NCBI GenBank assembly: GCA_014871385.1
Contig: CM026424.1
Coordinates: 15,466,892-15,530,891 of the forward strand
Length of the DNA: 64,000 nucleotides
Direction: 5' to 3'
DNA from: Ceratodon purpureus
Lineage: Eukaryota; Streptophyta; Bryopsida; Pseudoditrichales; Ditrichaceae
Positions 62,846-64,000 of the stretch are shown piece after piece (position 1 is the first letter of the stretch; every line of letters starts with the position of its first letter). Below the pieces are notes generated by a model that saw nothing but the letters and a program-made list of their open reading frames with translations, ran no database searches and had not been told where the DNA came from. The position numbers and the translations under genes were made by a program.

Positions 62846-64000
62846 GTAGGACACTTCTGCCACATGGATCCGCTTGCGAGGGTGCCACATGGACCACTAG
62901 GATATTTATAAATTTGCTTCTCCACCCACCCCAGCCCTCTTGTACTTTGAGGGGAGGTGAGGAGGTACAAACAATATAGGATAATGTGGGACAATATAAA
63001 CATCCCAGTTGCGCCACGTCCCCCCCCTCCCCACCCCTGCATTAATTAATTAATGCAAATCCAAGTGACATTGATATTTGGAGACATAGTGTAGAAGTTG
63101 TTGTTCTTCCTTCTTACTTCTTTTGAAATTTTGATATCTAAAACATTATTTTACAACAAAATATTTCAAAGACATTAACTATAGGCTTGTAATTACATGA
63201 TCAACAGAACATAGATGATTGTATTAATCTATGGTATACAAAGATAATAATTATATTTTAAGGGTCCAATAACATATTTTAAAAGTAAAAGTTTTAGATT
63301 CAATGGCAAGTTTGTTCATAAAATAATAAAAAAAAAATCTAAAAATGAAAATTACAAGGATGGAGACATAAAAATTGATAAATTGTTTTATGTGATATTT
63401 GTCGATTTTGAATACATCTAAGACTTTTTTAAAGTAATTTTTTTTTAACCAAAATTAAAAAATCAAAATTTTTGAAGACAAACTTCATTTTTAAAAAAAA
63501 CTATATTTTCAACAGTGAACGAACCTACTATTCGTCGTGCAATATATTGACATCCACCCAATTCAAACTTTAATATTTAAACACCCAATCTAAGACCACC
63601 GTAAAAGTCATCACATGAATTCAATTTGTTGCATCTAGCATATGTAATTACATATCTACTATAGTTGGAAAATTTTCAATAATTTTGATGATAATTTCAA
63701 ATAATTAGAATCATAAGAGCAAGCTTAGATGAAAAATTATATCAACTATAAAAATACAAATTCAAACTTCAAATTTCCACTCCAAGTATATTGATATTCA
63801 AGAATGTCATAATCGATAATAGGGTAGCAATTTTGTTTATAAATAATTAGAAAACTATGAATAATTCAAAAATTTAAATGATAAGAAAAGAAAACACGAG
63901 AAATTAATTTGAGATGATATTTATCTATTTTAAAGTCATTTGAGGCTATTTTTAGTTATTATATATTTTTAAAACTCAAAAATTAGAATTATGATCTTTT
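62846..64000. other. AT-rich right edge
   Basis: A C-rich patch near 63020-63038 is followed by AT-rich DNA without recognisable genes or repeats. Confidence 0.4.

Overview
The window reads as a land-plant nuclear genome. Evidence: spliced genes for thylakoid and plastid proteins (PsbP-domain protein PPD6, TERC, a WCRKC thioredoxin), a plant COBRA-like protein, a plant GT47 exostosin, a short secreted peptide precursor, and GT-AG introns in AT-rich intergenic DNA. A seedless plant (bryophyte-like) is my guess from the peptide gene and the intronless ubiquitin-like/RING gene; this is weak inference. I saw no rRNA, complete tRNA or CRISPR array.

Layout. 1-8.4 kb holds a possible leader exon of a minus-strand gene running out of the left edge, a retrotransposon gag fossil, and two miniature transposons with CCCCTAAAG-type ends. 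8.5-16.9 kb is the most unusual part. On the minus strand it carries pieces of three unrelated host genes in a row: the 5' two thirds of a GT47 exostosin, the middle of a COBRA-like gene sitting inside a GT47 intron, and a broken 3' end of cyclin C. This patchwork is framed by TTAA plus inverted 12-bp ends at 8474 and 16876. 18-20.5 kb is PPD6 (+). 22.4-23.3 kb is a small secreted-peptide gene (+) with an IDA/CLE-like C-terminus. 25.2-31.1 kb is TERC (-), at least 13 exons. 32.4-37 kb holds a 22-bp minisatellite, a Harbinger-like element, an unidentified acidic coiled-coil ORF and AT-rich DNA. 37.5-40.1 kb is a ubiquitin-like/zinc/RING-H2 gene (+). 41.1-42.6 kb is the WCRKC thioredoxin (-). 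42.6-55.9 kb is mostly AT-rich DNA with a CACTA-like miniature element, the best preserved TTAA element and a poly(A)-tailed insertion. 56-56.9 kb is a glutathionyl-hydroquinone reductase (-). 59.4-61.6 kb is a 14-3-3 gene (-). The right end carries a second copy of the Harbinger-like family and a perfect hairpin.

The genes are independent plant transcription units, not an operon. Four act in the plastid or in redox biology (PPD6, TERC, WCRKC thioredoxin, and the glutathione enzyme), but nothing shows that this grouping is functional. The main novelty candidates are the TTAA-flanked element family, the possible gene-fragment-carrying member of it, and the secreted peptide.
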